The notes: generated by a model not told the origin, from the sequence alone. Positions 26,586-35,769 are shown, numbered from the stretch's first letter. The stretch is DNA of 64,000 nucleotides from Rhodococcus sp. HM1 (GCF_023218075.1 NZ_JALPTB010000002.1:62001-126000), one strand, 5' to 3'. A program made the numbers and translations.

Positions 26586-27446
26586 ATGACGGGGCGGGTG
26601 GTGGTAACGGGTGGCAGTGGGAAGTTGGGCCGTGCGGTGGTGGCAGATTTGCAGCGTCACGGCTGGAAGGTGACGAGCATCGATCGCATCCGGCCCACAG
26701 ATTCCTCTGCTCCGACCGTGATCGCCGACTTGCGTGATCTCGGTCAGGCCACCGACGCGATGTCGTCCGTGGACAGCAGATATCGCCGAGTGGACGCGGT
26801 CGTCCACCTGGCTGCTATTCCCGGGCCCGGGTTGGCTACCGACTCGGAGACTTTCGAGAATAACCTGATGACCACCTACAATGTCTTCACGGCCGCGATC
26901 CGCGCCGGGGTGAAGAAGGTGGTGTGGGCGTCGAGCGAGACGTTGCTCGGCATCCCGTTCACTACACCACCGCCGTACCTTCCGGTGGACGAGAATTATC
27001 CAGCGCGCCCGGAATCGTCGTATTCACTCGCGAAGCATCTCGAGGAGACTATGGCAACCGAGTTGGCTCGGTGGAATCCGGACTTGTCGCTGACCGCTCT
27101 ACGGTTCTCGAACGTTCTGGATGAGGGCGACTACGAGCGGTTCCCGGAATACGACACCGATCCAACGCTGAGGCGTTGGAACTTGTGGGCGTACATCGAT
27201 AGTCGCGACGGCGCGCAGGCGGTGCGCAAAGCGCTCGAGCGGGATAACACGGGCCTCGACACCTTCGTGATCGCAAACGCCGACACGGTGATGTCCAGGT
27301 CGACCACCGACCTTGTCGCCGAGCAGTTTCCGGGTGTGCCGACCCGCCGCGTCTTCCATGAGAACGAGACGCTTCTATGCATCGACAAGGCTCGCCGGGT
27401 GTTGGGATACGAACCGCAATTCGGTTGGCAACGGAATAGGCGATGA
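26586..27446 (+). CDS. NAD-dependent epimerase/dehydratase family protein
   Basis: A 286-aa extended-SDR protein. The nucleotide-binding motif VVVTGGSGKLGRAV is at the extreme N-terminus, the DAVVHLAAIPGPG segment follows, and the catalytic YSLAK is preserved in ESSYSLAKHLEE. Family members include sugar epimerases and hydroxysteroid-type dehydrogenases; the context favours oxidation or reduction of a CoA intermediate or free alcohol (inference). It starts at ATG 26586 with GGAGCG before it, 30 bases after an operator-like motif, and heads a short unit with the thioesterase that follows. Confidence 0.88.
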   Translation: MTGRVVVTGGSGKLGRAVVADLQRHGWKVTSIDRIRPTDSSAPTVIADLRDLGQATDAMSSVDSRYRRVDAVVHLAAIPGPGLATDSETFENNLMTTYNVFTAAIRAGVKKVVWASSETLLGIPFTTPPPYLPVDENYPARPESSYSLAKHLEETMATELARWNPDLSLTALRFSNVLDEGDYERFPEYDTDPTLRRWNLWAYIDSRDGAQAVRKALERDNTGLDTFVIANADTVMSRSTTDLVAEQFPGVPTRRVFHENETLLCIDKARRVLGYEPQFGWQRNRR

Positions 27447-27558
27447 CCCCGTGGACCCGGTCCGGACGGCCGCCGGCCGGCGGTGAACCGCTCACGGCGC
27501 TGCCTACCAGGCAACATTATTGATTTCCGATCACGGCGAGATGAAAGAAGGCAAGACC

Positions 27559-28056
27559 ATGAGCAGTAGCGTCGAATCCGTTGATGCGCTGGTGGAAACC
27601 ACCGGTCGGCCGCATCCGGCCCGTTCGCGCCCCGACCTGTATCCCCTTGTCGGGAAGGTGCAGGCTCGCTACGCCGACATGGATGCAAATGCACACCTGA
27701 ACAATCTCGCCCTGGAATCGATGCACGAGGATGCTCGTGCGGTTTTGAATGCGCAGGTCTTCCCAGGTGTGTACGACTCGGGAATGCGTCCACTGCGGTT
27801 GGTCACGTCCCAGAACGCCGTCCATTTCCTTGCCGAAGCGCATTGGCCCGCCGTCATCGACACCGGCGTCGGCGTCGGCCGGATCGGCCGAACCTCGTTC
27901 GTGGCGTCCTCGGCACTCTTTCGTGACGGAGTGTGCATCAGTGTTTGCGACACCGTACTTGTCGCGGTCGGTGACGGCGGCCCTGTTCCGATACCGGACT
28001 TCGCTCGAAAAATGCTGCGCAACCTACAGATCGGGCACAGTTCACCATCCCACTGA
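27559..28056 (+). CDS. 4-hydroxybenzoyl-CoA-thioesterase-type hotdog protein
   Basis: A 165-aa hotdog thioesterase. The motif VQARYADMDANAHLNN is the 4HBT/YbgC-like signature, with the Asp expected to be catalytic. ATG at 27559 is preferred (AAGGC just upstream) over in-frame starts at 27520 and 27541. It would hydrolyse an acyl- or aroyl-CoA in the cytoplasm. It is convergent with the next gene, with a gap of only 7 bases and no terminator seen between them. Confidence 0.85.
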   Translation: MSSSVESVDALVETTGRPHPARSRPDLYPLVGKVQARYADMDANAHLNNLALESMHEDARAVLNAQVFPGVYDSGMRPLRLVTSQNAVHFLAEAHWPAVIDTGVGVGRIGRTSFVASSALFRDGVCISVCDTVLVAVGDGGPVPIPDFARKMLRNLQIGHSSPSH

Positions 28057-28062
28057 GGTTCC

Positions 28063-29143
28063 CTACCGGCGTGCGTGCCCTGTCCGGCCCGTATCGCGCA
28101 GGGCACGCATGAGCTCGGCCAAGTGGTCGGGCTTCCACCCGTCCTGATCTTCACCCCAGCCGATCTTCCCGTCGAAATCCCAGCGCATCAGCGCGTTGGC
28201 GCCGGTGCCGTGTTCGCACATGTGGCTCACGGCGAAACCCTCGGCATCCATGGTGCGACCCGTGACGTCGACGAGCTGCACCTCCATGTGAGCGCTCCAC
28301 GGTACGGGGGTCGCGATAGTTCCGCATGCGGCTACGTGTCTTGTCGAGACGCTCGAACCGTCCATCCTTCAACAGCCAGCCGACATTGAGCGGCGAGAAT
28401 CCTGCGGCGTCGCCGTCCTGGGGACGAACAAAGCTCAGGAAACCGGTCTCGGCGCCGGCGTGGCCGAAGATGTACTGGATGCGGCCGCGGCCGCGTTGCC
28501 GCTCGACCTGCCGCCACGACGGTCCACCGGGTTCGCGAACCGTGTATTGGCCACGCAGATGTTCGGGCTTGCGACTCTGCAGGTGCGCGCCGCCGCGCGG
28601 ACCCCACGTACGGTCCCGGACGGAGTGACAGTCGATCTCGATGCGCTCGCCGTCGAGTACGAGTTCGCCGGTGAGGTGACCGAGTTGATCGAAGTGGGGA
28701 TTGAACATCGCGGGCGCCTCACCGGGTGTGAACCGCTGCGCCGGGTGCGCGCTGCGGTGTTCGAACTCGATGGCGAACTTTGCTGCCGGATCGGAGTAGG
28801 CGATGTGGTAGTCCATGGTCGGCTTCAGGGCTTTGACGCTGAAACCGCCCGCAGGGAAAGTGATGTCGCGGAGGTCGGGATTGTCGATCATCGGAGCCGG
28901 CCCCGAGTTGCGGAAGTACGCGAGGCGTCCGGGGTCGGCTCCGCGCGGGTTCCACGCGAACACACGCCACCTGACGGTGCCCTGGTTGGGCAGATGCGCG
29001 GCGTGGAGCCACCCGCCGATCCGGCGTTCGGGCACGTTGAACGACCACCACGTCGTTTCGGTTTCGTAGGGGTCGTCGCTGAGTCGGTGGTAGGTGTCGT
29101 CTTCGGGGAGGAATGGTGCGTCGGCGACGGTGTTCGAGGTCAT
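28063..29143 (-). pseudogene. DUF7064/7065-like protein gene with a frameshift
   Basis: A minus-strand gene of about 360 codons. The product resembles conserved proteins found in actinobacterial and sphingomonad catabolic clusters (DUF7064/7065-like, assignment from memory and moderate). It includes WWSFNVPERRIGGWLHA, FNPHFDQLGHLTGELVLDG, CHSVRDRTWGPRGG and, in a second frame, MCEHGTGANALMRWDFDG. The frame changes at a run of five C on the coding strand (28306-28310), where YRDP should continue to VPWSAHMEVQLVDV. One base gained or lost there would restore a full protein. Start ATG 29143, with GGAG upstream. This may be an assembly error rather than true inactivation. Confidence 0.75.
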
Positions 29144-29182
29144 GGGCACGCTCCGGGATCGATGTGATCTTGCGGAAAGAGA

Positions 29183-29198
29183 ACTAAGTGATATAAGT
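29183..29198. promoter_or_regulatory. Island operator motif, copy 3, in divergent region
   Basis: The sequence actaagtgatataagt lies between the minus-strand gene starting at 29143 and the phosphotransferase gene starting at 29258, so one bound protein could control both directions. Confidence 0.6.
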
Positions 29199-29257
29199 GA
29201 TCTGTACCATAGTTGGGGGGTGCGGTATACGTGACCGCCCGAGGTCAGGACGAAGTG

Positions 29258-30652
29258 ATGGCGACTGCGACACAGAGCACGACCGATCTTGAAGCGAGCA
29301 ACCTTTCCCGCGATCTCGTGAAATGGATCGGCGAGACGGCGAACGGCACCGTGGTTTCGGCCGACCGGCGCCCGGGTGGCGGCCGGAGGGAAGCGTGGGT
29401 GGTGGAGGTGCGGGGTGAGGACGGCGTGGTCCGCCCTCTGTTCCTGCGCTACGACCGTCTCGACCCCGTGGAGAAGGGTGACAATTTCACCTTGCACCGC
29501 GAGGCGGCATTCTTCCGGGCGCTGAGCGGCACCGCGGTCCCGGTCCCGGAGGTGGTCGGAGTGCATCCGACCGAACAGGCGATCCTGTCGGGACTCGTCC
29601 CTGGGCAGCCGTGGTTCTCCCGACTGCACGACGAGGGCCAACGAGTCTCCGTCGCATCGGATTTCATGCGCATCCTCGCCGAGATGCACCGGGTGGATCC
29701 GCACCGGCTCGGGCTGCCCGACCAGGACCCCGGCGCGGATCTGCGGGTGCTCGTCCACCGCGAGATCGACACGTGGGAAGAGATCTACCGCGACTCCGGG
29801 ACCAGCGATCCACTGATCGACCTCGGGCTCGACTGGGTGCGCAGCCACGTGCCGGACGTCGACGGACCCGTAGCGATCGTGCAGGGGGACACCGGTCCGG
29901 GAAACTTCCTCTACGAGAACGGCAAGGTCACCGCCGTCCTCGACCTCGAGCTGGGACACCTCGGCGACCCGCACGACGATCTCGCCTGGGTCTCGGTCCG
30001 TGCGGTACAGGAACCGTTCACCGACCTGATGGAGCGGTTCGACGACTACGCACGTGCAGCCGGAACCACCGTCGATCTCGACCGGATACGTTACTACCGG
30101 GTGCTCGCCGAACTGCGCATCGTGATCCTCGGGCACCGCACGCGCGCGGAGCCCGACCTGCTGGGCGAGGTGGGTAACGGTCTCGTGTACGGACTGCTGC
30201 ACCGGAGGCTGTTCCTCGAGGCCCTGGCCGACGTCGTGGGTGTGGAGATCGTCGACGTCGATCCGGTGCCGTCGACTCCGGGAGAGCGGGACTGGCTCTA
30301 CGACGCCGCGCTCGAGCAGATCCGGCAGATCATCGTTCCGCGGAGCGAGGATCCGTTCGTGATCCAGCGCAGCAAGGGCCTGGCGAGGATTCTGAAGTAC
30401 CTGCGTGAGGCATCCTCTGTGTCGGCGGCTGTCGAGCAGCGAGACTTGGACGATCTCGAAGCGGTGCTCGAGTACAGGCCGTCGTCCGTGGCGGCGGGTA
30501 CTGCCAAGCTGGTGAAACGGTGCCTCGAAGGCTCGGTGCCGCTCGGGGTCGCGGTGGGTGTTCTCCTGCGCCAGGTTGCCGGCGAGACGCAGGCGCTGCG
30601 CCCTGCGATGGGTGTACTCGCCGACCGGCACTTCGATCCCCTGGAGCGATGA
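29258..30652 (+). CDS. Phosphotransferase family protein (APH/ChoK fold)
   Basis: A 464-aa protein with the aminoglycoside-phosphotransferase fold. The catalytic loop reads VQGDTGPGNFLY near residues 208-219 (Gln replaces the usual His before the GD), followed by the metal-binding DLELGHLGDP. An extra C-terminal domain of about 130 residues (from the SEDPFVIQRSKGLARILKYL region) resembles a helical accessory domain. ATG at 29258 is chosen; GTG at 29231 in the same frame is possible. Related proteins occur beside acyl-CoA dehydrogenases, where they may phosphorylate hydroxyacyl-CoA (inference). The stop overlaps the SDR start by ATGA. Confidence 0.85.
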   Translation: MATATQSTTDLEASNLSRDLVKWIGETANGTVVSADRRPGGGRREAWVVEVRGEDGVVRPLFLRYDRLDPVEKGDNFTLHREAAFFRALSGTAVPVPEVVGVHPTEQAILSGLVPGQPWFSRLHDEGQRVSVASDFMRILAEMHRVDPHRLGLPDQDPGADLRVLVHREIDTWEEIYRDSGTSDPLIDLGLDWVRSHVPDVDGPVAIVQGDTGPGNFLYENGKVTAVLDLELGHLGDPHDDLAWVSVRAVQEPFTDLMERFDDYARAAGTTVDLDRIRYYRVLAELRIVILGHRTRAEPDLLGEVGNGLVYGLLHRRLFLEALADVVGVEIVDVDPVPSTPGERDWLYDAALEQIRQIIVPRSEDPFVIQRSKGLARILKYLREASSVSAAVEQRDLDDLEAVLEYRPSSVAAGTAKLVKRCLEGSVPLGVAVGVLLRQVAGETQALRPAMGVLADRHFDPLER

Positions 30653-31404
30653 CGGAGGCGCGGGGGGTCGAGGGCAGAATCGCCGTCGTCACGGGTGGCG
30701 CCAGGGGTATCGGGCGCGCCGTCTGTGAGAACCTCGCAGCTGCTGGAGCTCGGGTCGCGGTGGGATATCGTTCCCGGGCCGGCGAGGCGGACGCTACGGT
30801 CGTCGGCATCCGCGACCGCGGCGGAGAGGCCGTCGCCGTGCAGGTCGATGTGGCGGATCAGGAATCCGTGACGGAGTTCATGGCCACCGCGCGCCGTGAA
30901 CTCGGCGGACCTGTCGGGTTTCTCGTGAACAATGCTGCCTACTCGCGATTGCTGGAGGTCGACGAACTCACCCCCGGGCGGTGGGATCTGCTGTTCCGCA
31001 CGAACGCCGGCGGGCCGTATCTCACGACGTGGGCGGTCAAGGACGAGATGATCGCGGCGGGAGGCGGTGCAATCGTCAACATTTCGTCGATCAGCGGTGT
31101 CTCGGCAAACGCGTCGACGATCGCGTACGGGGCGACGAAGGCAGCGTTGAACAACTTCACTCGCGGGTGCGCCCTCGCGTTCGCGAAGCACGGCATCCGG
31201 GTCAATGCCGTCGCTCCCGGTCTTGTCCTGACCGAGCAATCGCAGACGGTGACGGCAGAGCAGCGCGCCGCGATGGTCGGGACGGTCCCGCTGGGTCGTG
31301 GTGCGGCGCCGGCGGAGATCGCGTCCGTCGTGCGATTCCTGTTGTCCGACGAATCGTCCTACATCACCGGCGAGACTCTCGTGGTCGCCGGCGGGCGTCA
31401 CTGA
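30649..31404 (+). CDS. SDR family oxidoreductase
   Basis: A 251-aa classical SDR with TGGARGIG in the first 25 residues, NNAAY, IVNISSISG and the catalytic YGATK. The complete length and motifs indicate an active NAD(P)-dependent dehydrogenase. Its ATG lies in the stop of the phosphotransferase gene (ATGA), so the two are co-translated. That suggests sequential action: phosphorylation followed, or preceded, by hydroxyl oxidation of the same metabolite (inference). A 11-bp stem-loop ends the transcript. Confidence 0.92.
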   Translation: MTEARGVEGRIAVVTGGARGIGRAVCENLAAAGARVAVGYRSRAGEADATVVGIRDRGGEAVAVQVDVADQESVTEFMATARRELGGPVGFLVNNAAYSRLLEVDELTPGRWDLLFRTNAGGPYLTTWAVKDEMIAAGGGAIVNISSISGVSANASTIAYGATKAALNNFTRGCALAFAKHGIRVNAVAPGLVLTEQSQTVTAEQRAAMVGTVPLGRGAAPAEIASVVRFLLSDESSYITGETLVVAGGRH

Positions 31405-31422
31405 CTGTCGGCACTGTCCGCG

Positions 31423-31456
31423 CGTCGCACCCGATCCTTGTGGACCGGGTGCGACG
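31423..31456. terminator. Bidirectional stem-loop between convergent genes
   Basis: An 11-bp perfect stem, cgtcgcacccg (31423-31433) with cgggtgcgacg (31446-31456), and a 12-base loop in the 56-base gap between the convergent SDR and epimerase genes. No U tract is evident. Confidence 0.6.
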
Positions 31457-31460
31457 GCCG

Positions 31461-32360
31461 TCAGATCACACTCGTCGGAACGTCGATCTCGGCGACTACA
31501 TCGAGCCGTTCGGGATGGGGCTGCCAGCCAAGTTCGCGCCGGGTGCGGGGTGCGCGCGTGCGACTGCAGGTCGAGAAGACGATCAGTGCGGCGAAGGTGC
31601 CCCAGATGTCCACTCCCTCGGCGAGGTCGATGCTCCGGGCCGTAACACCGTGCCGCCGGGCGAGGGCCTCGGCGAGGGTGCGGAAATTCGTCTCGCCCGA
31701 GACTGCATGGTAGAGCGCGCCGGTGACGCCCTTTTCCGCCACGAGGTGGTAGATCTCGGCGACGTCGTCGACGTGCACGTTCGAGTACAGATTCAGTCCG
31801 CGACCGATGTAGCAGACCGAACCGGTCTTCTCGATCGCGGTGCGGAAGCCGTCGAGCATGGGGGAGCGGCCGTGGCCCCAGATCATCGAGGGTCGCACGA
31901 CGATGCCCCGGATGCCCCGTGCGCCGGCGGCGCGCACGAGATTCTCGGTGTCGACGCGGGCACCGATGTACTTGGATCGGACGAACTCGTCGTCCTCGGC
32001 GAACGTGTCTTCGCTCCACTCGCCGTCGGTGCGCTGTGAGAGCACTCCTGTGCCAGAGGTGAAGATCAGCGTCTTTCCCGATTCCGCGAGGTGATCGATC
32101 AGGGCCTCGATGGTGTGCCGCTCGGGTTCCAGGAGAAGTTGCGCGGCGTACACGACGACATCTGCGTCGATCGCGAGTGCGACGGTGCCCGCGGGATCGG
32201 AGAGCAGGTCGCCGAGCACGGGCTCGGCGCCCTCCTTACGGAGTGCGGCAGCCGCGTCTTTGGTGCGGACCAGGCCTCGTACGGTGTGTCCTCCTGCAAG
32301 GAACCGCCGGACGAGCGCGGAGCCGAGGAAGCCTCCCGCACCGTAGATCAGAACCTTCAT
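31461..32360 (-). CDS. NAD-dependent epimerase/dehydratase family protein
   Basis: A 299-aa extended SDR. The N-terminal GAGGFLGSALVRRF binds the nucleotide. The active-site helix reads SKYIGARVDTE, so the usual Lys four after Tyr is Arg, an unusual change. The C-terminal part (SGETNFRTLAEALARRHG) resembles atypical SDRs of the 3-beta-hydroxysteroid-dehydrogenase/NAD(P)H-binding group. ATG at 32360. It is divergent from the SDR at 32448 and shares the operator at 32413. Substrate unknown. Confidence 0.87.
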   Translation of the reverse strand: MKVLIYGAGGFLGSALVRRFLAGGHTVRGLVRTKDAAAALRKEGAEPVLGDLLSDPAGTVALAIDADVVVYAAQLLLEPERHTIEALIDHLAESGKTLIFTSGTGVLSQRTDGEWSEDTFAEDDEFVRSKYIGARVDTENLVRAAGARGIRGIVVRPSMIWGHGRSPMLDGFRTAIEKTGSVCYIGRGLNLYSNVHVDDVAEIYHLVAEKGVTGALYHAVSGETNFRTLAEALARRHGVTARSIDLAEGVDIWGTFAALIVFSTCSRTRAPRTRRELGWQPHPERLDVVAEIDVPTSVI

Positions 32361-32412
32361 GGTGTCCTCCGTTGACTGTCGCCAACCCGCCCAGTGTATT
32401 ATAACCCAGATT

Positions 32413-32428
32413 ACATAGTTTACTAAGT
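32413..32428. promoter_or_regulatory. Island operator motif, copy 4, in divergent region
   Basis: The sequence acatagtttactaagt is an almost perfect match to the consensus. It lies between the divergent starts at 32360 and 32448, just 20 bases before the plus-strand ATG, a position that would block initiation. Confidence 0.7.
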
Positions 32429-32447
32429 AGATGCATGAAGGAGCCGT

Positions 32448-33231
32448 ATGGATCTCGGCCTGCAGGGCAAGGCTTTCCTCGTCACCGGCGGATCCGACGG
32501 CCTCGGATACGCGACAGCCGCGGCTCTCGTTGTGGAGGGCGCCGACGTGACGATCTGCGGTCGCAATGCCGAGCGTCTCGACGACGCCGTACGGACCCTG
32601 TGTGCCCTCGGCGGCGGCTCCGCGGTGGGGGTGCGAGCCGACGTCACGGTCGCCGCCGACCTCGACGGACTCGTCGAGCAGACCCATGCGCGGTGGGGCC
32701 GGCTCGACGGGCTGGTCAACTCGGCCGGGGTGCACACCGGCGGGGGGGTTCGAGGAGCTCACCGACGAGGCCTGGTATGACGATTTCGACCTGAAGTTCC
32801 TTGCGGCGGTGCGCGCGAGCCGCGCGGCAGTACCGTACCTGAAGGAATCGAAAGGCGTGATCCTCAATGTGCTCAGCACCGGTGCGCGTGCCCCGGGCGC
32901 CGGTGGTGGCATGCCGAGTTCCCCGCTGCGCGCGGCGGGTCTGAGCCTGACCAAGGCACTGGCCAACGAGTTCGGCCCCGACGGGGTTCGGGTGGTCGCG
33001 ATACTCGTCGGCATCATCCGTAGTGGCCAGATTGTGCGTCCGGCCGTCGAGGCGGGCCGCGACGTCGAGGAGTACCTCGCCACGGTCGCCGACCGGATGA
33101 AGATCCCGCTCGGCCGGGTGGGCGAGCCCCGTGAGTTCGGTGATACCGCGGCGTTTCTGCTCTCTCCCCGGGCCGGTTACCTGACGGGCACGGCCGTGCA
33201 CGTCGACGGCGGCTTCTGTCCCGCCATCTGA
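32448..33231 (+). pseudogene. SDR family gene with homopolymer frameshift
   Basis: A short-chain dehydrogenase of about 261 codons. The first part (32448 to about 32747) has TGGSDGLG and NSAGV; the rest is in another frame (GFEELTDEAWYDDFDLKFLA to a stop at 33231). The switch is at a run of seven G (32742-32748); six would restore the frame, so it may be an assembly error. Separately, the catalytic region reads GMPSSPLRAAGLSLTKAL where YxxxK is expected, so the usual Tyr and Lys seem to be absent and even a repaired protein may not be a standard dehydrogenase. GAAGGAG precedes the ATG. Confidence 0.8.
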
Positions 33232-33261
33232 CCGCACATCCCGATCCTGGAGGAGCTCCTT

Positions 33262-34899
33262 GTGAAGACCTATCAACTTGCCGCGCAGGCGCTTTCCGAG
33301 TGTGGAATCGGTACCGTGTTCGGGCTCATGGGGGACGCCAACCTCGCGTATCTCGGCGACTTCGTCGAAAACCACGGCGGCGAGTTCATCGCGGCCGCGG
33401 TCGAAGGCGGTGCGGTGTCGATGGCGGACGGCTACGCCCGCATGACCGGCCGGGTGGGTGTCGCGTCGGTGACGCACGGTCCGGCGGTGACGAACTGCAC
33501 GACCGCGCTGGTGGAGGCGGTGCGCTCGCGCAGCGCCGTGCTGTTGCTGACCGGCAGCACCCCGGACGTGCGCGATCATTTCCAGGACTTCGACCTGGAG
33601 GGGTTCGCCAGACTCGCCGGTGCCGAGTACCGCCGGGTTCGCAACGCCGACGCCGTCGCGTGCGACATCGCGGGTGCGCTGGCGCGGGTGACCGCCACCC
33701 GGGTTCCGCTGGTGCTCGATCTGCCCTACGACCTGCTCGAGGTCACCGTGACAGGCGAGTCGCCGCGTGCGGTGCCCGCACCGCCGGTACCCGGTGCGCC
33801 GGACCCGGAGATGGTCGACGAAGCGCTCGGCGCGTTGCTGGGCAGCGCGCGACCGCTGATCCTCGCCGGCCGCGGCGCGGTGCTGTCCGGGGCCCGCGAG
33901 AACATTCTGGCTCTGGCGCGGGCACTCGACGCGCCGGTGATGACGACGCTGCTCGCGAAGGACCTGTTCGCCGGGGAGCCGGAGGACCTCGGTGTGCACG
34001 GCTCGCTGTCGCATGCGGTGGCGATCGAGGAGCTCGGCCGGGTGGACTGCGTGCTCGCCGTCGGTGCCTCCCTGTCGTCGTTCACGACCGACAACACGGC
34101 GCTGCTCGCCGGGAAGTTCGTCATCCAGGTCGACGATCGGTCGAATGCGTTCGGGCGGTTCGCGCCGGTCGATCTGCCGATTTCCGGCGACGCCGCGGGT
34201 GTGGTGCGCGCGTTGTACGAGCGGCTGACGGAGGCGGGTGACTCTGCCCGGTCCGGTCGTCGGGTCGCGCAGCTCGCCGCGGCGGTGCGCGCGGTGGGGG
34301 AGACGGGCTACCGCAGTATTTCCGGTGGCGGCACCGTCGATATGCGCGATGCGATGGTCCAGCTCGGCGGGATACTCCCCTCGGGAGTGCAGGTGGTCAC
34401 CGACATCGGGCGATTCTCGTTCGCGGCGTGGAAATATCTGCGGGTCGATCCGGGTCGCTTCGCGGTGCCCGGCGCGTTCGGTTCGATCGGGCTGGGTATC
34501 GCAACGGCGGTGGGTGTCGCGGCAGGCCGGCGCGAGGTGCCGACGGTGTGTGTGGCCGGGGACGGCGGCGCGATGATGGGGTTGGTGGAGTTGAGCACGG
34601 CGGTGCGGCATCGGCTGCCGCTGGTGCTGGTGGTGCTCGACGATCACTGCTATGGCGCCGAATATCTCAAGCTGGAAGGCCTGGGTCTGTCGCCGGTGCA
34701 CTCGGAGGTCGACTGGCCCGGGTTCGCCGAGACGGCGCGGGCGCTCGGTGCGCGCGCGGTGACGGTGCGGGATGTCGGGGAGTTCACGCAGGTTGCGGCG
34801 CTGGTAGAGGACGGGTCCTACCCTCTGGTCGTGGAGGTGAAGGCCGATCCCGCCCGGCGACGACCGGCGATGGCCGCTGCTGCTACCCACGCGCGTTGA
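33262..34899 (+). CDS. Thiamine-diphosphate-dependent enzyme, acetolactate-synthase-like
   Basis: A 545-aa three-domain ThDP enzyme. The N-terminal pyrimidine-binding domain has the activating Glu in AAVEGGAVSMADGYAR, the middle domain is around residues 190-330, and the C-terminal cofactor-binding domain has GDGGAMMG. The motif that should end in Asn-Asn/Asp to bind magnesium reads VVLDDHCYGAE, with Asp at both positions, an unusual substitution. Candidate activities are a 2-oxoacid decarboxylase, carboligase or 2-hydroxyacyl-CoA lyase; the last would fit a CoA pathway, but this is inference. The GTG start has GGAGGAG upstream and follows the SDR by 30 bases in one unit. Confidence 0.88.
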   Translation: MKTYQLAAQALSECGIGTVFGLMGDANLAYLGDFVENHGGEFIAAAVEGGAVSMADGYARMTGRVGVASVTHGPAVTNCTTALVEAVRSRSAVLLLTGSTPDVRDHFQDFDLEGFARLAGAEYRRVRNADAVACDIAGALARVTATRVPLVLDLPYDLLEVTVTGESPRAVPAPPVPGAPDPEMVDEALGALLGSARPLILAGRGAVLSGARENILALARALDAPVMTTLLAKDLFAGEPEDLGVHGSLSHAVAIEELGRVDCVLAVGASLSSFTTDNTALLAGKFVIQVDDRSNAFGRFAPVDLPISGDAAGVVRALYERLTEAGDSARSGRRVAQLAAAVRAVGETGYRSISGGGTVDMRDAMVQLGGILPSGVQVVTDIGRFSFAAWKYLRVDPGRFAVPGAFGSIGLGIATAVGVAAGRREVPTVCVAGDGGAMMGLVELSTAVRHRLPLVLVVLDDHCYGAEYLKLEGLGLSPVHSEVDWPGFAETARALGARAVTVRDVGEFTQVAALVEDGSYPLVVEVKADPARRRPAMAAAATHAR

Positions 34900-34936
34900 C
34901 GTGTACCGACCGGGAGACTGGACGCGAACATGGATG

Positions 34937-34952
34937 ACTTAGTAATATTTGT
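34937..34952 (+). promoter_or_regulatory. Island operator motif, copy 5 (diverged right half)
   Basis: The sequence acttagtaatatttgt has a good left half (ACTTAGT) and a weak right half. It sits 34-49 bases before the crotonase start at 34986. Confidence 0.5.
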
Positions 34953-34985
34953 GAGGGCGCACGCCCGTATTTTCCAGGAGGAACT

Positions 34986-35768
34986 GTGGATCTGAGCGGC
35001 TTGACCACGGTGATCGCAGAGCTGAAAGACCATGTTCTGACGATCACGCTCGACCGGCCCGACAAACTGAACTCGTTCACCGACACGATGCGGGCAGAGT
35101 TCGCGGCGCTGTGGGCCTACGCACGCGAGGAAGACGACGTTCACGTCATGGTGCTGCGGGCCAACGGAGACCGCGCCTTCTCGACCGGCGTCGACGTCAA
35201 GGAGGGCACATTCCTTTCGGACAATGTCTTCATGCGCCGCGATCCGGGCATCGATCTCTCCCCCAAGCACAACGGGTGCTGGAAGCCGCTGATCTGCGCG
35301 GTGCACGGAATGGCAGCGGGCGGTGCACTCTACTGGCTCAACGAGGCCGACATCATCATTGCCAGCGAGGACGCCCAGTTCTTCGATCCGCACGTGTCGT
35401 ACGGCATGGTCGCTGCACTCGAGCCGATCGGCCTGGCGCATCGCATCCCGATCGGCGAGGTGCTCCGCATGGTCCTGCTCGGCCTCGACGAGCGCATGTC
35501 TGCCAAGCGGGCGCTGGAGATCGGGTTCATCAGCGAGATCGTGACCCGGGACACCTTGTGGGACCGGGCGCAGGAACTCGCGGAGCGGATCGCCGCGAAG
35601 CCTCCGGCTGCGATCCAAGGAAGCCTCCGGGCGATCTGGGAGTCCAAGAACACAGGCCGCACCGCGGCGCTCGCCACCGGCATGTACTACACCGATCTCG
35701 GAAACCCGATCGGCAAGGCGCAGGTCGTCCGTTCCGAGGTGCCGACCCGCAACTACGAGGTGCGCTGA
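34986..35768 (+). CDS. Crotonase-fold protein (enoyl-CoA hydratase family)
   Basis: A 260-aa crotonase-superfamily protein with the CoA-binding and oxyanion-hole motifs (LDRPDKLNSF, MAAGGALYWLNEADIIIA). Both hydratase glutamates are missing: the first position lies in GGALYW (no Glu) and the second in FFDPHVSYGM (His in place of Glu). It is therefore unlikely to be a simple hydratase and may be an isomerase, hydrolase or C-C bond-cleaving member (inference). GTG at 34986 follows CAGGAGGA. One base separates its stop from the acyl-CoA dehydrogenase start, indicating coupled expression. Confidence 0.88.
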   Translation: MDLSGLTTVIAELKDHVLTITLDRPDKLNSFTDTMRAEFAALWAYAREEDDVHVMVLRANGDRAFSTGVDVKEGTFLSDNVFMRRDPGIDLSPKHNGCWKPLICAVHGMAAGGALYWLNEADIIIASEDAQFFDPHVSYGMVAALEPIGLAHRIPIGEVLRMVLLGLDERMSAKRALEIGFISEIVTRDTLWDRAQELAERIAAKPPAAIQGSLRAIWESKNTGRTAALATGMYYTDLGNPIGKAQVVRSEVPTRNYEVR

Positions 35769-35769
35769 C

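Noticed and set aside
32716-34890. 724-codon minus-strand open frame opposite the ThDP enzyme
   Set aside because: An antisense shadow caused by third-position GC bias; its translation is Arg/His-rich and lacks domains.
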